Shown here: positions 1-7,675 of the stretch, piece after piece | Layout: the number at the start of each line of letters is the position of its first letter | How positions within the stretch are numbered: the stretch's first letter is position 1 | Assembly (NCBI GenBank): GCA_009929735.1 | Contig: RZZU01000019.1 | Span: forward strand, 1-52,010 | From: Clostridia bacterium | Lineage (GTDB): Bacteria > Bacillota > Clostridia > Lachnospirales > Anaerotignaceae | Direction: 5' to 3' | Length of the DNA: 52,010 nt | Notes under the pieces: generated by a model | What the model saw: only the letters and a program-made list of their open reading frames with translations | What the model was told of the DNA's origin: nothing | Databases searched by the model: none | Position numbers and translations under genes: made by a program

Positions 1-57
1 AAACTGTCCGCTTAACAGGAATCCTTTCAAACGAACGGTTTTCGTTGTGTTTTTTTA

Positions 58-131
58 CGTCCCCGGCGGGATTCGAACCCACGGCCTTTCGCTTAGGAGG
101 CGAACGCTCTATCCTGCTGAGCTACGAAGAC
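58..131 (-). tRNA. tRNA-Arg (anticodon CCT)
   Basis: The minus strand folds into a complete cloverleaf. The acceptor pairs GTCTTCG with CGGGGAC using G-U wobbles, the D stem is GCTC/GAGC, the anticodon stem TTCGC/GCGAA encloses a CTCCTAA loop (anticodon CCT), and the T arm is GTGGG-TTCGAAT-CCCGC. The discriminator is G. It reads AGG codons and lies downstream of glmM on the same strand. Confidence 0.93.
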
Positions 132-182
132 ATCTTTGAAAAAAATGATGCTGTGAAAGCAATCCTTTTCTATTTTATGCGT

Positions 183-232
183 AACCCCCGCTACAGTCAA
201 GTAATTTTAGTCTGCGGCGGGGGTTTTTTTTT
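183..232 (+). terminator. Hairpin with T-run, oriented on the plus strand
   Basis: AACCCCCGC pairs with GCGGGGGTT, with an inner CAG/CTG helix, followed by nine T on the plus strand. The T-run faces away from glmM, so it should stop antisense transcription entering glmM better than it ends the glmM message. No plus-strand gene precedes it in the window. Confidence 0.6.
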
Positions 233-1586
233 ATTGCAGCTTATCCTCAATGAATGAAGCGAGCTTTTTCGCTTCTCTTTCCATCATCTCTTGGTCTTTC
301 CCTTCAATCATTACCCGAATCAAAGGCTCCGTACCTGAGGTGCGAATCAGTACCCTTCCATCGCCAGAAAATTTTTCCTGCAACGCCTCAATTGCAGATT
401 TAATTTCAGGTACTTCCATATAATCATTTTTTCTGGCGTTGTTTACACGGGCATTTACCAAAACCTGCGGCATAACCTGCATAATCCCTGCCAATTCTGA
501 CGCTTTCTTTCCACTGCGCTTCATAACGGATAAAAGCTGAATTGCAGTTAAAATACCATCGCCCGTTGTATTATAATCCAGAAAAATAATATGACCGGAT
601 TGCTCTCCGCCCAAATTATAATCTTCCTTCAGCATGCGCTCCAAAACATATCTGTCACCAACATTTGCCTGTAACACAGAAATTCCGTTTTCACGCCCCA
701 TAACCGTCAGCCCGAGGTTAGACATCACCGTGCCTACAACGGTATCTTTTTTCAATTCTCCCTTTGCCTTCATTGCACAGCCGCAAACAGCCAGAATTTT
801 ATCGCCGTCAATCAAACTTCCGTTTTCATCCACAGCCAAACAGCGGTCAGCATCGCCGTCAAAGGCAAAGCCAATATCTGCGCCATTTTCTTTTACCAAT
901 TCAGCCAAATCTTCCATATGCGTAGAGCCGCATTTTTCGTTAATATTGGTTCCATCAGGCTCATTATGTATAATGCAAAGCTGTGCTTCCAACTCAAGCA
1001 TGGTTATGGGTGCCGCCTTAAAGGCTGCACCATTTGCACAATCCAACGCTACCTTTATCCCCTGAAAACGTTCTTTTGTGGAGTTTCTAAGAAATGCAAT
1101 ATAATCATCCAGAGCATCCTCTGCATAGGATTTTGTTCCAATACAGCTGCCCGTAGGGCAAGGTAAAACCTCCATACGGCTTAGTAAAATATCCTCAATT
1201 TCGTCTTCCAGCTCGTCACTTAATTTATAACCCTGATTGTTGAAAAACTTAATCCCGTTATATTCAACAGGGTTATGGGATGCGGAAATCATGACCCCTG
1301 CATCCAGGCGATACTTGCGCACCAAATATGCCACAGCAGGTGTGGGAATGACCCCCGCAAGCACCGCATGGGCACCAACCGAGCATATCCCTGACACCAA
1401 AGCGGCTTCCAGCATATCCCCACTGATTCGTGTATCCATGGCCACCAAAATTCTCGGTGCGTGTTTTTTCTCTTTTGTCAAAACATAAGCCCCTGCCCGA
1501 CCAAGCTGATAAGCAAGCTCCCCTGTCAATTCCGTATTGGCAACGCCTCTGACGCCATCAGTTCCAAATAATTTTCCCATTTTCAT
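231..1586 (-). CDS. glmM: Phosphoglucosamine mutase GlmM
   Basis: Converts glucosamine-6-phosphate to glucosamine-1-phosphate in the cytoplasm, on the way to UDP-GlcNAc for peptidoglycan. All family marks are present: N-terminal GKLFGTDGVRG, the active-site serine loop SASHNP near residue 101-106, the metal loop FDGDADR, and the C-terminal phosphate-binding RTSGTEPLIRVM. The length of about 451 residues is normal. I place the start at the ATG preceded by GGAGG and four A; a second ATG six bases later is equally good, and an in-frame GTG further upstream overlaps the cdaR stop. It is the last gene of cdaA-cdaR-glmM, a conserved Bacillota operon. In relatives CdaA, CdaR and GlmM interact, and GlmM restrains CdaA. 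Confidence 0.96.
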   Translation of the reverse strand: MKMGKLFGTDGVRGVANTELTGELAYQLGRAGAYVLTKEKKHAPRILVAMDTRISGDMLEAALVSGICSVGAHAVLAGVIPTPAVAYLVRKYRLDAGVMISASHNPVEYNGIKFFNNQGYKLSDELEDEIEDILLSRMEVLPCPTGSCIGTKSYAEDALDDYIAFLRNSTKERFQGIKVALDCANGAAFKAAPITMLELEAQLCIIHNEPDGTNINEKCGSTHMEDLAELVKENGADIGFAFDGDADRCLAVDENGSLIDGDKILAVCGCAMKAKGELKKDTVVGTVMSNLGLTVMGRENGISVLQANVGDRYVLERMLKEDYNLGGEQSGHIIFLDYNTTGDGILTAIQLLSVMKRSGKKASELAGIMQVMPQVLVNARVNNARKNDYMEVPEIKSAIEALQEKFSGDGRVLIRTSGTEPLIRVMIEGKDQEMMEREAKKLASFIEDKLQ

Positions 1587-1600
1587 TTTTCCTCCAACAA

Positions 1601-2872
1601 TCACGATTCACTATCAGATGCAGCCGCTTCATCCGTAATCACAACATCAATATAAGAATACCCCGCAGTGACTCCATCGGGCAAGTCAAACTGAATCGGA
1701 ATCTTATGATGCCCTGCGGAAAGTCCGCTTACATCCACAGTACCTGTTAAGGTACTCTCATTTATACTGTCTATCACTGTCTCATCACCGGAAACCGTTA
1801 CCTTGGTGCTGCCGCTGATTTCATAGCTCTTTCCGCTTTCTCCCTCAATCACGCTCAGCTGATCGGACTGCACCGTCAATTCACGGCTGTTTGCCCCAAC
1901 AATTTGTACGTTCACCTGTATTGTGGTGCTGTTACCCTCTTTGATCGTAATGCCTTCCGGCAGATAATCCGCCACTGCAAAAGTTTTTCGAACATTGTCG
2001 CTGCTTCCCGAAATATTAATATCGGGCAGCTGAAGATAGCTAAATGTGGATAAAAGCTCCACATCCCCAATGACCTCTATGGTTTGCGGCGTACAAACCG
2101 TTTCCCCCAGCTCATAGCCTTCGGACGGCGTACCCCAAATATTCACATTGATCGGAACTGTTTTTATGTTCAGCGAGGTATACGTTACCGTAATTTCAGA
2201 TACGCTTAGCTTGACTCCGCTTACAGCAGTTCCACTTGCATTATAAGCAGTCAGCTTTGCACCCAGCTGAACATTATCCTGAACATCTTGGGCATTGATT
2301 GCGGCACGCACCGCCACAACTCCCTCCACTGTGGATACAGGACCCTTCACAATAACCGTATCCGCACTTAATATGGGTGCCGCATACAAAGAGTCCTTCG
2401 AAAGCTCTCCATTCATGACTACATCGACAGGAAGCTGCTTGCTTGCATTTTTTTCGATATGCACCTCAACCGTTCCGGGTGCCTTGCCAACAATCGTGTA
2501 TCCCGTATACCCGCCCAGCATTTCAACATCCACAGGCAAGGAAACCGTATCCCCATCCATGGCATCAGATAATTCCGATAAATCAACGGTTGCTTGCAGC
2601 CAATCGTTAGATTGATTTAAGCGGTCAAGGGCGGTTCTTTGCGCTTTGATTTTAATGCTTACCTTTGTTGCGGCCAAATCCTCGGCATTTTGCACCGTAA
2701 GCCCTCGATCTGTTAAAACATCCGTATTTTCCAAGGTAATATATTTGGAATAGGTTCTGGTGTCAACAGGCTGATTGATATTGATTACCATAAACCACAT
2801 CATCGCCGCAATGCCTATGGACAGCAGTTTCCACCCCAAATCCTTCATCAGCATTTCCTGAAATTTTCTCAT
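1601..2872 (-). CDS. cdaR: YbbR-domain protein CdaR, regulator of CdaA
   Basis: 423-residue membrane-anchored extracellular protein. A single N-terminal membrane segment (about residues 12-30) precedes a long beta-rich region built of successive YbbR-type repeats, each with short strands and G-x-V/T patterns. The start ATG overlaps the cdaA stop (ATGA), so the two are translationally coupled. In Bacillota CdaR binds the diadenylate cyclase CdaA and modulates its activity. The family and order cdaA-cdaR-glmM are clear; the direction of regulation here is inferred from relatives. Confidence 0.92.
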   Translation of the reverse strand: MRKFQEMLMKDLGWKLLSIGIAAMMWFMVININQPVDTRTYSKYITLENTDVLTDRGLTVQNAEDLAATKVSIKIKAQRTALDRLNQSNDWLQATVDLSELSDAMDGDTVSLPVDVEMLGGYTGYTIVGKAPGTVEVHIEKNASKQLPVDVVMNGELSKDSLYAAPILSADTVIVKGPVSTVEGVVAVRAAINAQDVQDNVQLGAKLTAYNASGTAVSGVKLSVSEITVTYTSLNIKTVPINVNIWGTPSEGYELGETVCTPQTIEVIGDVELLSTFSYLQLPDINISGSSDNVRKTFAVADYLPEGITIKEGNSTTIQVNVQIVGANSRELTVQSDQLSVIEGESGKSYEISGSTKVTVSGDETVIDSINESTLTGTVDVSGLSAGHHKIPIQFDLPDGVTAGYSYIDVVITDEAAASDSES

Positions 2873-3723
2873 TTATCCTGCCTCCCTTTCCAAAAAGAGA
2901 GTTTCTTTTTCGTAACCATATTGCTTTGTGAAAGCATCGCCCTTAATTGCTCACTCGTCAAATCACGGTAAAGCACACCGCCTCTTGCCACGGAAATAGA
3001 GCCCGTTTCCTCCGACACAACAATAACATAAGCATCCGACACCTCACTTGCGCCAATGGCGGCACGGTGTCTGGTGCCTAATTCCATGCTCACTTCGTTG
3101 CTGTCTGTCAGCGGCAAAAAGCACGTTGCGGCCGCAACCCGATTTCTGCGGATAATCACCGCTCCATCGTGCAAAGGGGTATTGTGTTCAAAAATATTGA
3201 TCAAAAGCTGACTGGAGATTGCCCCATCAATGGGAATCCCTGTTCTTTCCAAATCGCCCAAGGGTACCTCCTGCTCAACCAAAATTAAGGCTCCCGTTTT
3301 CGCAGCACCCATTTTGTCAGCAGCCTTAATAATTTCGTCGACGGTACGGGTGGAAGCCTTCTGGCTGTCCTCCTCCTCGGTGCGCATAAAATACGAAAAA
3401 AACTTCCCTTTTCCCAGCTGTTCCAACGCTTTTCTAAGCTCAGGCTGAAAAACAACAATGACCGCAATGATACCCACGGAAATGGTATTAGAAAGAATCC
3501 AAAGAATCGTGTTCAGCTGCAAAACGGTTGCAATCGCCGCCAAGCCAAGAATAACCAAAATACCCTTAAACAAAACCCACGCTCTGGTTTCCTTAATCCA
3601 AAATATAATTTTATAAATGATATAGGCAACAATCAGAATGTCCAAAATATCAGTAAATCCAATAGACGGACGAACAAAGCCTGTTACCCCCAAATTTTCA
3701 ATGACACGCCTCAAAGCTTCCAT
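2869..3723 (-). CDS. cdaA: Diadenylate cyclase CdaA (c-di-AMP synthase)
   Basis: Makes c-di-AMP from two ATP at the inner membrane face. Three hydrophobic segments fill roughly residues 20-95, followed by a DAC domain with the catalytic DGA motif (D186-A188, in LHDGAVI) and the RHR motif (R218-R220). The length of 284 residues matches the CdaA class. I prefer the ATG at 3723, preceded by CAGGG, over the in-frame GTG three codons upstream. It heads the operon with cdaR and glmM, linking c-di-AMP (potassium, osmotic and wall homeostasis) to precursor supply. Confidence 0.95.
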   Translation of the reverse strand: MEALRRVIENLGVTGFVRPSIGFTDILDILIVAYIIYKIIFWIKETRAWVLFKGILVILGLAAIATVLQLNTILWILSNTISVGIIAVIVVFQPELRKALEQLGKGKFFSYFMRTEEEDSQKASTRTVDEIIKAADKMGAAKTGALILVEQEVPLGDLERTGIPIDGAISSQLLINIFEHNTPLHDGAVIIRRNRVAAATCFLPLTDSNEVSMELGTRHRAAIGASEVSDAYVIVVSEETGSISVARGGVLYRDLTSEQLRAMLSQSNMVTKKKLSFWKGRQDK

Positions 3724-3954
3724 ACCACACACCCTGTTCCTTAGAAATGTAACATTCTTCCCATTATATCATAACATCTAACCATAAATTCTTAAAAAGA
3801 AATAAAACTTGTGCTGTGAAGCAAAGTATTTTCTCACCGTCCGCCTGCGCAAAACAGGTGCAATACTTTTTGTAAAGAATGCTTTAAATTTATTATAGCA
3901 TAAACACAGATGAATTGTTATAGAAAGTCAATGAAAAAAAACGATACAAAATCA
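3724..3954 (-). other. cdaA upstream region
   Basis: No gene seen. The minus strand carries a perfect TATAAT at 3763-3768, about 40 bases before the cdaA start, without a good -35 hexamer 17 bases upstream. The remainder is A/T-rich and leads into the tandem repeat at 3955. Confidence 0.45.
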
Positions 3955-4036
3955 TTTTTTGCAAAACAGTTTCTGCTGGTAAAAATGAGTTTTTTGCAAA
4001 ACAGTTTCTGCTGGTAAAAATGAGTTTTTTGCAAAA
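3955..4036. repeat. 35-bp tandem repeat (2.3 copies)
   Basis: Two identical 35-bp units (3955-3989 and 3990-4024) followed by the first 12 bases of a third. Each unit starts TTTTTTGCAAAA. The array abuts the T-run of the lysS terminator and is non-coding. The partial third unit merges with the terminator, suggesting slippage or duplication starting from the terminator T-tract. Confidence 0.9.
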
Positions 4037-4073
4037 AAAACACGGAAATCTGTGTTTTCAGAATTTCCGTGTT
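4033..4073 (-). terminator. lysS terminator
   Basis: On the minus strand AACACGGAAAT pairs with ATTTCCGTGTT (11 bp) and is followed by eight T, 29 bases after the lysS stop. Confidence 0.9.
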
Positions 4074-4101
4074 GGATTTTTTCAAGCTCATCAATCTCTA
4101 A

Positions 4102-5607
4102 TTAGGAAAGGGGCTTCATTGTCGGGAACAAAATGACATCCCTGATTGAAACAGCTTCCGTCAACAGCATAACAAGACGGTCAATCCCTACGCCCAAACC
4201 GCCCGTAGGGGGCATACCGTATTCCAATGCGGTTAAGAAGTCCTCATCAATCATGTTGGCTTCATCGTCGCCTGCTTCACGCAGCATTTCCTGATATTCA
4301 AAGCGTCCACGCTGGTCAATGGGGTCGTTCAGCTCGGAGTATGCATTTGCATATTCTCTGCCCACGATAAACAGCTCAAAACGATCTGTATATTCAGGGT
4401 TTTCGGGCTTTCTCTTCGTCAAAGGAGAAACCTCCACAGGATAGTCGATAACAAACGTCGGGTGAACCAAATTCTTCTCTACAAATTCTTCAAAGAACAG
4501 CACCAAAATATCGCCTTTTGCATGACGGTCCTCAAAAGCAACGTGATGCTCTTTTGCCAATGCCTTTGCTTCCTCGGTATCCTTCACCAAGTCGAAGTCT
4601 ACGCCTGTATACTCCTTAACCAAGGAAACCATTGGCTTTCTTGCAAAGGGCTGACCTAAGTCCAAATCGTGGCCGCCGTACTGCACCTTTGTTGTACCAA
4701 GCACGTTTTGTGCAGCCACACGGAACATTTCTTCCGTGATGTCCATCATGCCGTTATAGTCTGTATATGCCTGATACAGCTCCATCAAAGTGAATTCAGG
4801 GTTATGTCTTACGGAAACCCCCTCATTACGGAACACACGCCCGATTTCATACACCCTTTCAAAGCCGCCGACAATCAGACGCTTCAAAGGCAATTCCAGC
4901 GCAATACGACAGTACATATCAATATCCAGTGCATTATGGTGTGTGATGAAAGGTCTTGCGGAAGCACCGCCGGGAATGGTCTGTAAAACAGGCGTTTCAA
5001 CCTCCAAAAAGCCCTTCCCGTCCAAAAATCTTCTGATTTCGCTGATAATTTTGGAACGTTTGATAAAGGTATCTCTCACCTCAGGGTTTACGATTAAGTC
5101 CACATATCTTTGACGATAACGCAATTCCTGATCCTTTAAGCCATGGAATTTTTCAGGCAGAACCTGTAAGCTTTTGGAAAGCAGGGAAACCTCTTTTGCA
5201 TGAACGGAGATTTCGCCTGTCTTTGTACGAAAGACAAAACCTTTAATGCCCACAATATCGCCGATGTCAAATTTTTTAAAGTCGGCATATGCCTCATCAC
5301 CAATATCGTTGCGGCTGACATAAGACTGCATATTACCATTACGATCCTGAATATTGCAAAAAGACGCCTTCCCCATGATGCGTTTGCTCATCAAACGCCC
5401 AGCAATGGCCACATCCTTGCTTTCCAGCTCGTCAAAATCGTTCTTAATTTCATCGCTGTGATGTGTCACATCAAACTTTATAATCTCGAAAGGATTTTTT
5501 CCCTCCGCCTGTAATTGTGCCAGTTTGTCACGACGGATTAGGTTCTGCTCGCTCAGCTCCTGCTGGGTTAATTCCTTCACCTGTTCGTTTTCATTTTGCT
5601 CTGCCAC
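4102..5607 (-). CDS. lysS: Lysyl-tRNA synthetase, class II
   Basis: Charges tRNA-Lys. The 501 residues comprise an N-terminal OB-fold anticodon-binding domain (about 60-170) and a class II catalytic core. Motif 1 is around [10 protein letters not shown], motif 2 is [15 protein letters not shown] with the class II arginine, and motif 3 is [11 protein letters not shown] near the C-terminus. The start is GTG, seven bases after GGAGG; no better ATG exists. It lies 53 bases after greA on the same strand, the common greA-lysS pairing, and ends in its own terminator. Confidence 0.97.
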   Translation of the reverse strand: MAEQNENEQVKELTQQELSEQNLIRRDKLAQLQAEGKNPFEIIKFDVTHHSDEIKNDFDELESKDVAIAGRLMSKRIMGKASFCNIQDRNGNMQSYVSRNDIGDEAYADFKKFDIGDIVGIKGFVFRTKTGEISVHAKEVSLLSKSLQVLPEKFHGLKDQELRYRQRYVDLIVNPEVRDTFIKRSKIISEIRRFLDGKGFLEVETPVLQTIPGGASARPFITHHNALDIDMYCRIALELPLKRLIVGGFERVYEIGRVFRNEGVSVRHNPEFTLMELYQAYTDYNGMMDITEEMFRVAAQNVLGTTKVQYGGHDLDLGQPFARKPMVSLVKEYTGVDFDLVKDTEEAKALAKEHHVAFEDRHAKGDILVLFFEEFVEKNLVHPTFVIDYPVEVSPLTKRKPENPEYTDRFELFIVGREYANAYSELNDPIDQRGRFEYQEMLREAGDDEANMIDEDFLTALEYGMPPTGGLGVGIDRLVMLLTEAVSIRDVILFPTMKPLS

Positions 5608-5660
5608 GTTCTTTCCTCCATTCCCTTTTGGCTTTTGTACTCCGCCAACCTCATAATTTA

Positions 5661-6137
5661 TTATTTTTTAATGGATTTTACTTCAAAAACTGCTTCGCCA
5701 TCAGGTGTATCAATGCTAACTCGTTCGCCGGTTGTGTGCCCCAAAAGTGCCATGCCCACGGGTGACTCGTTGGAAATACGCCCATTCATAGGGTCTGCCT
5801 CGGCAGAACCAACAATGGTATATGTCATAAGTTCGTCGAATTCTATATCATGAAGCTCCACCGTACAGCCCAAGCTAACTACTTCGTTGGATACTTCTTC
5901 GTCATCAATGACCTCCGCATTACGCAGCATTTTTTCAAGAACAACAATTCTTGCTTCTATTTCAGCCTGTTCTTCCTTCGCAGAATCGTATTCAGCATTT
6001 TCGGATAAGTCCCCCTGTCCTCTTGCCTCTTTAATTTTCTCCGCCACTTCTTTTCTTTTGACGGTTTTTAAATTTTCCAGTTCTTCCTCCATCTTTTTCA
6101 AACCATCATAAGTTAAAACAACCTTTTTTTCGGCCAT
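5661..6137 (-). CDS. greA: Transcription elongation factor GreA
   Basis: Rescues backtracked RNA polymerase by stimulating transcript cleavage through the secondary channel. 158 residues: an N-terminal coiled coil (about 8-75) with the tip sequence [17 protein letters not shown] that carries the acidic residues, then the FKBP-like C-terminal domain ending near [10 protein letters not shown] choose the ATG giving MAEKK, the usual clostridial N-terminus; an ATG four codons earlier touches the GGGAG. It precedes lysS, and a promoter and a tiny hairpin with T-run lie in its leader. Confidence 0.95.
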   Translation of the reverse strand: MAEKKVVLTYDGLKKMEEELENLKTVKRKEVAEKIKEARGQGDLSENAEYDSAKEEQAEIEARIVVLEKMLRNAEVIDDEEVSNEVVSLGCTVELHDIEFDELMTYTIVGSAEADPMNGRISNESPVGMALLGHTTGERVSIDTPDGEAVFEVKSIKK

Positions 6138-6212
6138 GGTCGTTGTCATCTCCCTTTTTCCCGGAACTCTCCGCTTTTTTTTGCTCTCCTTGTCATCCTC
6201 GCGCTTACAAGG

Positions 6213-6233
6213 AAAAAGAGGGCCTTGACCCTC
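6213..6233 (-). terminator. Short terminator/attenuator in the greA leader
   Basis: GAGGG-6-CCCTC followed by TTTTT on the minus strand. It lies downstream of the gene ending at 6261 and also just downstream of the predicted greA promoter, so it could end the upstream message or attenuate greA. Confidence 0.6.
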
Positions 6234-6248
6234 AAAATTTATTGATAA

Positions 6249-6278
6249 ATTATATACTACTTAAAGAAGGGTTGTCAA
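6249..6278 (-). promoter_or_regulatory. Predicted greA promoter
   Basis: TTGACA (6273-6278), an 18-base spacer and TATAAT (6249-6254) on the minus strand, both perfect consensus hexamers. The -35 lies inside the 3' end of the upstream gene. Predicted start near 6242, only about ten bases before the leader hairpin. Confidence 0.75.
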
Positions 6279-7235
6279 TGTTTTATCCCCCGAATTATTG
6301 AAATTATCCTTGATTTTCGCAATTTTTATCCGTTTGCCCAGCGCAGAAAAGCCGCAAACGGTAAAACCATTTTTTTTCAAAGACAGATAAACGTCCTTTG
6401 CCATCTTTTCAGGAAAATTTTCAAACCAAAATTCACGAAACTCCATGTATTTGGTAAATGCCAAGGCTTCCGCCCTCCTGCCCTCCAGCCTTTGCTCCTC
6501 CCAGCTGAAATAAAACCCGTCAGCCGCTGCCGTGTCCCACCGTCTTTGTGCCAAGCGGCGCAATGCAGGGCGGTTTGCGGCTGCATCAATATAAACGGCA
6601 TACCTTTTTAATATATGCTCATAACCGGTCTGCTCCATGCCGCAGACAATAACGGCGTCGGCTTCCGCAAACATCGTGTTTTTTGGGGAAGAAAATGCCT
6701 CGGTCAGCAAGCCTTTTTCCGCAAAAAGCTCTGCTTGCATTTCCGCAAGCTCCCCTGTATTATCCGCAAAAAACGAAAGATGATTCACATAATCGCCCAT
6801 GCCTGCCAAAACTAAGGGCAAAACATCTCGATCCGTACCAGCAATCAAAAAATTGGCTTCCTCGGGATTTTTCCCCTGCCGCCGCAGTGCCTCCGCTGCA
6901 CCGTCAAAAGCAAATAATGCCGCCATGGCTTTTCCCTTTGCAATGGGCAAAATATTTTGCGGAAATTCCCCATCATAGGGTGCAATCACAATCCCTGCGC
7001 CTGCCGTCGACAATGTTTTTACCAAATCCTCGGCCTTTTTGCGCCAAGGCAAGGGCAGCCCCTGTCCGCCGTAAAAGGACATTACACCATATAGAATATC
7101 ATCTTTTTCTTGAATGGTATAAGGCTTTTTCGAAAGAATATACTTTTCCCGAAGCTTATCCGTTAAAAACTTTGTCCAGCCAGGCAACGTGAGCCGCTCC
7201 CCTTTTTCCAGAAAACGAACCTCAGCAATTTTCAT
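6261..7235 (-). CDS. Hypothetical protein, possible Rossmann-like fold
   Basis: 324 residues, not recognised. The ATG at 7235 follows a GGGGG ribosome site; longer in-frame starts lack one. No signal peptide or membrane segment. The middle alternates hydrophobic strands with helices (FLIAGTDRDVLPLVLAGMG, then an acidic position, then ADAVIVCGM). This recalls a nucleotide-binding alpha/beta fold such as the NAD domain of shikimate dehydrogenase-type enzymes, but the glycine loop is not canonical and no catalytic motif is visible. It is the gene upstream of greA, separated by a short terminator. Function unknown. Confidence 0.8.
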   Translation of the reverse strand: MKIAEVRFLEKGERLTLPGWTKFLTDKLREKYILSKKPYTIQEKDDILYGVMSFYGGQGLPLPWRKKAEDLVKTLSTAGAGIVIAPYDGEFPQNILPIAKGKAMAALFAFDGAAEALRRQGKNPEEANFLIAGTDRDVLPLVLAGMGDYVNHLSFFADNTGELAEMQAELFAEKGLLTEAFSSPKNTMFAEADAVIVCGMEQTGYEHILKRYAVYIDAAANRPALRRLAQRRWDTAAADGFYFSWEEQRLEGRRAEALAFTKYMEFREFWFENFPEKMAKDVYLSLKKNGFTVCGFSALGKRIKIAKIKDNFNNSGDKTLTTLL

Positions 7236-7549
7236 ATCATTTCCCCCTTTTCTATTCTTTGCTATGTATTTTTTGTCATACAATATGGCTTGAAATTGGC
7301 TTTTCCTTTTCCTTTAAGCCGCATAACAATGGCCTTCGCACCCACAAAAATTAAATTGTTCATATTTTTGTACAATTTAACGCTTCTTTTAATGGTGTTT
7401 TTTGGAATACAAAATCATATTCTTTTTTCTTTTTTAATATAATTATATATGTTTTGATTTTAATACAATCACTATATAGTAAAAATAAACAAAAAATAAT
7501 TTTTATCACGGTTTTAGCGTGTTTTGCGGAGATATTTTTTCGTGAAATA
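7236..7549. other. Divergent intergenic region before the nifJ promoter
   Basis: Very A/T-rich, no gene with a ribosome site. It separates the minus-strand gene starting at 7235 from nifJ. No classic riboswitch or Rex palindrome recognised. Confidence 0.6.
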
Positions 7550-7578
7550 TTGACAATTGTATTTTGATAAACTATCAT
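7550..7578 (+). promoter_or_regulatory. nifJ promoter
   Basis: TTGACA (7550-7555), 17-base spacer, TATCAT (7573-7578). It leaves a leader of about 90 bases before the GTG start of nifJ. Confidence 0.8.
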
Positions 7579-7675
7579 CAGCTTATTAAATATTATTTTA
7601 TCCTGTATCAGTTACGTTAGGTGCAGGCCGTATTTTTATCGTATATTGTATACTGTATATGAAAGGAGCTTTCTC

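Noticed and set aside
183..232. Terminator of glmM
   Set aside because: Its T-run is on the plus strand; as a minus-strand terminator it has only two T, so I list it as plus-oriented.
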